Assembly: GCA_945862035.1 (NCBI GenBank)
Contig: CAMAXB010000152.1
Span: 1-7,440 of the forward strand
Length of the DNA: 7,440 nt
Direction: 5' to 3'
Source: Opitutus sp. GAS368
GTDB taxonomy: Bacteria; Verrucomicrobiota; Verrucomicrobiia; Opitutales; Opitutaceae
The notes below the pieces were generated by a model. The model was given only the letters and a program-made list of their open reading frames with translations. It was not told the DNA's origin and searched no databases. This document shows, piece after piece, positions 4,203-7,440 of the stretch. Made by a program: the position numbers and the translations under genes. The first letter of the stretch is position 1; each line of letters begins with the position of its first letter.

Positions 4203-5288
4203 CTAGGCCTTGGCCAGAGTCTCGGCGTGCTGCAGAATGCCCGTTTTGGTTGGGGTCTCGCCGCCAAGCCAGCGGCGGACGCGCCCGGCGAGGAAGTCGA
4301 TGTAGGCCGGCTGGTCGTTGAGGCAGGGGACGTGCTGGAATGATTCGCCACCGGCGTGGAGAAACTCCTGCTTACCCTCGCCGGCAATTTCCTCGAGGGT
4401 CTCAAGGCAGTCCGAAACGAAGGCAGGCGTCATGACCACAATGCGCTTCTTTCCCTCGTGGGGGAATTCCTCGAATTTGCGGTCCGTGTACGGGGAGAGC
4501 CAGGGCTCGCCGACGAGGCGCGACTGGAACGAGATTGACCACTTGGCGGGGTCGAGCTGCGCGCGGCGGGCGAAGGCCTGCGTCGTCTTGGTCAGCTGGG
4601 CCTTGTAGCAGGTGGCATGGGCGGCGGAGCAGGTGTTGCAGCAATCGCCCACGATTGTGCAATGGGCTTGGGAGGCGTCGCTCTCGCGCAAGTGACGAAC
4701 CGGGATCCCGTGATAACTGAACAGCAGGTGGTCGTAGGGCTGGGTCAGGTAGGGCGCGGTGACTTGGTAAAGGGCCTCGATGTAGTCGGCGTCCTCGTAG
4801 AAGGGGAGCACGCTGGTGATCTTCATCGACGGGGCGAGGCGGGCGGCTTCCTCGTAGATCTTTACCGCGACCGTTTCCCACGAGGACATCGCGTAGTGCG
4901 GGTACTGGGGGAACATGAGCACCTCTTCGATCCCGTCCGCCACCATCTGGGTGATGACTGACGCAATGGACGGGTTGCCGTAGCGCATGGCGAGATAGAC
5001 GGGGGCCTCGGTGGCGAGCGTGGCGGCCAGTTTCTTCTGCACGCTCTTTGACGTGACGACCAGCGGCGATCCCTGGTCGGTCCAGATCTCCTGGTAGGCC
5101 TTGGCCGAACGCGGCGACCGCAGGGGGACGATAATGCCGTGCACCAGGAGCTTGCGCAGGGGCTTGAACTTGGGCCGGTCAATGACCCGATCATCTCCCA
5201 GGAACTCGTTCAGGTACTTCCGAAGATCGGGAGTGGACGTGGAGTCAGGCGAACCGAGATTGGCGAGGAGGACGGCGCGTTTGGGCAT
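4203..5288 (-). CDS. hemH: Ferrochelatase (protoporphyrin/coproporphyrin ferrochelatase)
   Basis: The enzyme inserts ferrous iron into the porphyrin ring at the end of haem synthesis, in the cytoplasm or on the inner membrane. The 361-residue product starts at ATG 5288-5286 and has a normal family length. Marks in order: VLLANLGSPDS near the N-terminus, QEIWTDQGSPL (66-76), MRYGNPSI (101-108), PQYPHYAMSSW (127-137), FSYHGIP with the metal-binding His193, and FVSDCLETLEEI with the catalytic Glu296. A cysteine-rich segment at 210-227 (C210, C216, C217, C220, C227) lies after the catalytic His; comparable internal cysteines bind a [2Fe-2S] cluster in some bacterial ferrochelatases, so a cluster is possible here. 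The C-terminus is hydrophilic with no membrane anchor. No other haem gene is adjacent. It is divergent from gpmI, with the PAS remnant and the DUF1275 gene downstream on the same strand. There is no clear Shine-Dalgarno site. Confidence 0.95.
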   Translation of the reverse strand: MPKRAVLLANLGSPDSTSTPDLRKYLNEFLGDDRVIDRPKFKPLRKLLVHGIIVPLRSPRSAKAYQEIWTDQGSPLVVTSKSVQKKLAATLATEAPVYLAMRYGNPSIASVITQMVADGIEEVLMFPQYPHYAMSSWETVAVKIYEEAARLAPSMKITSVLPFYEDADYIEALYQVTAPYLTQPYDHLLFSYHGIPVRHLRESDASQAHCTIVGDCCNTCSAAHATCYKAQLTKTTQAFARRAQLDPAKWSISFQSRLVGEPWLSPYTDRKFEEFPHEGKKRIVVMTPAFVSDCLETLEEIAGEGKQEFLHAGGESFQHVPCLNDQPAYIDFLAGRVRRWLGGETPTKTGILQHAETLAKA

Positions 5289-5296
5289 GAGGATGC

Positions 5297-5325
5297 ATTG
5301 GTCGGAAAAAACCGGGTAAAGTCAA
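5297..5325 (-). promoter_or_regulatory. Weak candidate sigma-70-type promoter of hemH
   Basis: On the minus strand TTGACT (5325-5320) matches the -35 consensus at five of six positions. A 17-nt spacer leads to ACCAAT (5302-5297), a poor -10. A start from here would give an almost leaderless hemH transcript. The -35 is good but the -10 is not, so this is only a candidate. Confidence 0.2.
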
Positions 5326-5476
5326 ACGGCTGGAGCGATCCGCGGTCAGCCCGCAGCCGGTTTGCGTTCGCCGGACGGGTCCGATCGCGGGGAGGTCGTC
5401 CACCCGAATTGGACGAGAGATGAGTCGATCGAGTTCTCGCCCGGGAATACCCGCCACCCCGGAGACGGAGGAATTG

Positions 5477-5494
5477 CCACGAAGAGCGCGAAGA
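5477..5494 (-). repeat. Pair of 9-nt repeat units
   Basis: CCACGAAGA and GCGCGAAGA lie back to back and agree at 7 of 9 positions. Their reverse complements (TCTTCGTGG, TCTTCGCGC) belong to the same word family as the array at 5603-5629 and as the unit at 1052-1060, which equals one of them exactly. Confidence 0.45.
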
Positions 5495-5602
5495 TTCGGT
5501 ACGGCGTAGACGGACTTTCAATCCGTCCAGAGGCGCTCGGACGGTCTGGGCCGCAGCAGGAACCAATTCCGTGTTCTTCGTGCCCAATCCGAACCGGATC
5601 TG

Positions 5603-5629
5603 ATTTCGTGTGGTTCGTGTATTTCGTGG
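5603..5629 (+). repeat. 9-nt-period array upstream of gpmI
   Basis: Three units in a row, ATTTCGTGT, GGTTCGTGT and ATTTCGTGG, share the core TTCGTG at exact 9-nt spacing (5605, 5614, 5623). The array lies 73 nt before the gpmI start codon. Translated in one frame it gives an FVWFVYFV-like peptide, which is a repeat artefact and not a signal peptide. Confidence 0.6.
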
Positions 5630-5687
5630 TCAACCTCATAGGTTGGCGGTTTTTTCGCTTTCGTCCTTCCGGGCGCGTGTCATCCGT

Positions 5688-5692
5688 GGAGG
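5688..5692 (+). promoter_or_regulatory. Shine-Dalgarno site that fixes the gpmI start
   Basis: GGAGG at 5688-5692 stands 10 nt before ATG 5703. It is the only strong ribosome-binding site seen before any gene in this window, and it supports the start at 5703 over an open frame extending back to 5610. Confidence 0.65.
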
Positions 5693-5702
5693 CCCATTTT
5701 CA

Positions 5703-7298
5703 ATGAGCATTTTACGCGCGCCGGTTCTTCTTATCATTCGTGACGGTTGGGGGAGCAATTCGCACCCCGAACAAGCGCCCACCAATGCGGTCGCCTTGGC
5801 CCGGAAGCCGGCCGACGATGCCCTGCGTGCGGCGTCACCCGTGGCGCTCATCAGCGCCAGCGGACTTGATGTCGGTCTGCCCGCGGGCCAGATGGGCAAT
5901 TCGGAGGTGGGCCACGAAAACATCGGTGCCGGCCGCATCGTGGATCAGGAGCTGGTGCGATTGAACAAGCTCTTTTCTGAGAAGCAACTGGCCTCCAATC
6001 CCGTGTGGCACGGCGTGGTCGCGCGCCTCAAGGCCTCGCCGACCGCCAAGCTCCACCTGATGGGCATTGTGTCCGATGGCGGCGTGCACGGGATGCTGGA
6101 ACATCTCTACGGGCTGCTTGGGCAGGCCAAGACCGATGGCATTCCGGGCGACCGCGTCTTCATCCATGGGTTCACCGATGGCCGCGACACGCCGCCCACG
6201 GGCGGGCTGGGCTATATCCGCCAGGTCGAGGCCAAGTTGAAGGAGCTCGGCTACGGCCGGATTGCGTCGGTGACCGGGCGATTTTGGGCGATGGACCGCG
6301 ACAATCGCTGGGAGCGCGTGCAGAAAGCCTACGATCTGCTGTCCGGCCGTGCGATCGCCGCGACGGCGACCTCGGCGGAGGCCGCGGTGCAGGCGTACTA
6401 TGAAAATCCGCTGAGCGAGACGCAGAAGGGCGACGAGTTCGTACCCGCAACCGCCATCGTCGGGGTTGACGGCCAGCCGCTGGCGACGTTCGGCGACGGG
6501 GATGCCGTCGTCTTCTACAACTACCGCGGGGATCGCCCGCGTGAGATCACCAAGGCCTTTGTCCTGGATCAGTTCGATGGCTTCGAACGCGGGCGGAAGC
6601 TCGACCTCTACTACGCGACCATGACCGAGTACGAGGCGGGCCTGCCGGTCCGGGTTATCTCGCCAAAGCCGGCGCCCTTGAAAAATATTCTGGGCGAGGT
6701 GGTGGCGGCGGCAGGCATTGGGCAGTTCCGCTGCGCCGAGACCGAGAAAAATCCGCACGTCACGTTTTTCTTTAACAACTACCGCGCCATGCCGTTTCCG
6801 GGCGAGGACCGGGCCTGTCCGTCCAGTCCGAAGGTGGCGACCTATGACCTGCAGCCGGAAATGTCGGCGGCCGAAGTGACGCGCCTGACCAAGGAAGCGA
6901 TCCTGTCGGGTAAGTACGGGCTGATTGTGGTCAACTTCGCCAACCCGGACATGGTGGGTCACACGGGCTCCCTGCCGGCGACAATCAAGGCCTGTGAGAC
7001 GACGGATGCGGGGGTGGGGGAGTTGCTCGCCGCGCTGAAGTCGGTGGGCGGCAAGGCAGTCGTCTGCGCCGACCATGGCAATGCGGAGCAGCTGTGGGAC
7101 TACGACCTCAAGGGTCCCCACACCGCGCATACGCTGAATCTGGTCGAGGTCTTCATCGTCGGCGAAGGGCTGACCGAGACCGGCACCAGGACCCGCACGG
7201 GAGGACGTCTGGCCGACATCGCGCCGACCCTGCTGCACCTGATGGGACTGCCCAAGCCGCCGGAGATGACGGGGACGTCGCTCATTGCTGCGCAATGA
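5703..7298 (+). CDS. gpmI: 2,3-bisphosphoglycerate-independent phosphoglycerate mutase
   Basis: The enzyme interconverts 3- and 2-phosphoglycerate in glycolysis and gluconeogenesis, in the cytoplasm, using two Mn ions and a phosphoserine intermediate. The 531-residue product has the split phosphatase domain (about 1-80 and 325-531) around the phosphotransferase domain. Key residues are all in place: D14 in IIRDGWG, the phospho-accepting S67 in GQMGNSEVGH, H129 in DGGVHGM, R161-D162 in DGRDTPP, R275 and R278 in YRGDRPR, K349 in AETEKNPHVTFF, D416 and H420 in DMVGHTG, D457-H458 in ADHGNAE, and the PHTAHT motif at 472-477. The length is slightly above the usual ~510. ATG 5703 is chosen because GGAGG precedes it and the family begins with this strand; the 31 extra upstream codons are repeat sequence. 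It is divergent from hemH, apparently monocistronic. The stop codon lies inside a hairpin and at the start of a 7-nt array. Confidence 0.96.
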   Translation: MSILRAPVLLIIRDGWGSNSHPEQAPTNAVALARKPADDALRAASPVALISASGLDVGLPAGQMGNSEVGHENIGAGRIVDQELVRLNKLFSEKQLASNPVWHGVVARLKASPTAKLHLMGIVSDGGVHGMLEHLYGLLGQAKTDGIPGDRVFIHGFTDGRDTPPTGGLGYIRQVEAKLKELGYGRIASVTGRFWAMDRDNRWERVQKAYDLLSGRAIAATATSAEAAVQAYYENPLSETQKGDEFVPATAIVGVDGQPLATFGDGDAVVFYNYRGDRPREITKAFVLDQFDGFERGRKLDLYYATMTEYEAGLPVRVISPKPAPLKNILGEVVAAAGIGQFRCAETEKNPHVTFFFNNYRAMPFPGEDRACPSSPKVATYDLQPEMSAAEVTRLTKEAILSGKYGLIVVNFANPDMVGHTGSLPATIKACETTDAGVGELLAALKSVGGKAVVCADHGNAEQLWDYDLKGPHTAHTLNLVEVFIVGEGLTETGTRTRTGGRLADIAPTLLHLMGLPKPPEMTGTSLIAAQ

Positions 7299-7299
7299 G
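7281..7299. repeat. Perfect 8-bp hairpin containing the gpmI stop codon
   Basis: CTCATTGC (7281-7288) and GCAATGAG (7292-7299) pair perfectly around the loop TGC, with the stop TGA at 7296-7298 in the right arm. No T-run follows, so an intrinsic terminator is not supported. The arms consist of a 7-nt repeat word and its reverse complement. Confidence 0.6.
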
Positions 7300-7334
7300 G
7301 AATGACCAAGGACCAATGGCCAATGCGCAATGGG
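7293..7334. repeat. 7-nt-period array E, starting on the gpmI stop codon
   Basis: Six units from 7293 share the consensus CAATGNN: CAATGAG, GAATGAC, CAAGGAC, CAATGGC, CAATGCG, CAATGGG. It is the reverse-complement orientation of array D at 2084-2153. As with array A after the TauE gene, it begins right at the stop codon of the preceding gene. Confidence 0.75.
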
Positions 7335-7400
7335 CCGAGGATCGGCGTGGTGGGCTCGAGGTGGAACGTGATGGCTTGGTGTAGCAGCTGGCCTCGCTGA

Positions 7401-7440
7401 GGCCGGTCCGGAAAGCTCGGGCTGCGCAAAAGGACCGGCC
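7401..7440. repeat. 9-bp inverted repeat at the right window edge
   Basis: GGCCGGTCC (7401-7409) is the exact reverse complement of 7432-7440, with a 22-nt loop. A smaller hairpin, GGCCTC (7390-7395) with GAGGCC (7399-7404), overlaps the left arm. The pairing may continue past the window. No gene is visible between 7335 and 7440. It may be a terminator-like structure or part of another dispersed repeat. Confidence 0.5.

Larger units (their letters stand above)
5289..5702. other. Non-coding region between divergent hemH and gpmI
   Basis: These 414 nt should hold the promoters of both genes. No open frame here has protein-like composition or family motifs. Visible items are a weak hemH promoter candidate (5297-5325), two nonamer repeat patches (5477-5494 and 5603-5629, in opposite orientation), a 6-bp hairpin (GACGGA 5509-5514 with TCCGTC 5522-5527, 7-nt loop), and the gpmI ribosome-binding site at 5688-5692. 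Confidence 0.65.

Noticed and set aside
5610..5702. 31-codon N-terminal extension of gpmI (start at 5610)
   Set aside because: The extension translates nonamer repeat DNA, is not family-like, and a GGAGG site points to ATG 5703.
5835..7316. Open frame of 493 codons on the minus strand opposite gpmI
   Set aside because: It is the mirror of gpmI in GC-rich DNA. The peptide is rich in Arg, His and Gln with no family motif, while the plus strand has every iPGM catalytic residue.

Overview
This window looks like chromosomal DNA from a GC-rich Gram-negative bacterium. My best guess is the Verrucomicrobiota, near Opitutaceae. That placement is an inference from gene style, weak use of Shine-Dalgarno sites and the style of the intergenic repeats; I could not run a database search. 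The genes are mostly housekeeping and unrelated in pathway. No phage, insertion sequence with a transposase, CRISPR array, tRNA or rRNA is visible.

Layout from left to right. (1) The C-terminal part of rlmN (plus strand) runs in from the left edge. (2) Two small minus-strand genes of unknown function (871-635 and 625-362) are packed 9 nt apart; the second overlaps the rlmN end tail-to-tail by 23 nt. (3) A short gap with 9-nt-period repeats precedes a TauE/SafE-type membrane exporter (1115-1855, plus). (4) A repeat-filled gap of about 360 nt follows, with four 7-nt-period arrays and a 41-nt direct repeat, leading into ruvC (best start 2220, end 2819). (5) Three minus-strand genes follow, possibly cotranscribed: hemH (5288-4203), a broken PAS-domain gene (4049-3606) and a YoaK/DUF1275 membrane protein (3518-2832). 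The last converges on ruvC with 12 nt between the stops. (6) A non-coding stretch of about 410 nt separates hemH from the divergent gpmI (5703-7298, plus), the cofactor-independent phosphoglycerate mutase. (7) The right edge is non-coding, with another 7-nt array starting on the gpmI stop codon and a 9-bp inverted repeat reaching the window end.

Working together: hemH (last step of haem synthesis), gpmI (glycolysis), rlmN (rRNA/tRNA methylation) and ruvC (Holliday junction resolution) are independent core functions, so the window is not one pathway. I found no convincing new multi-gene system. The items most worth a second look are the conserved-looking pair of small genes beside rlmN, the 7-nt and 9-nt arrays that fill nearly every gap, the frameshifted PAS fragment whose stop lies in a perfect 10-bp palindrome, and the cysteine-rich insert in the ferrochelatase.
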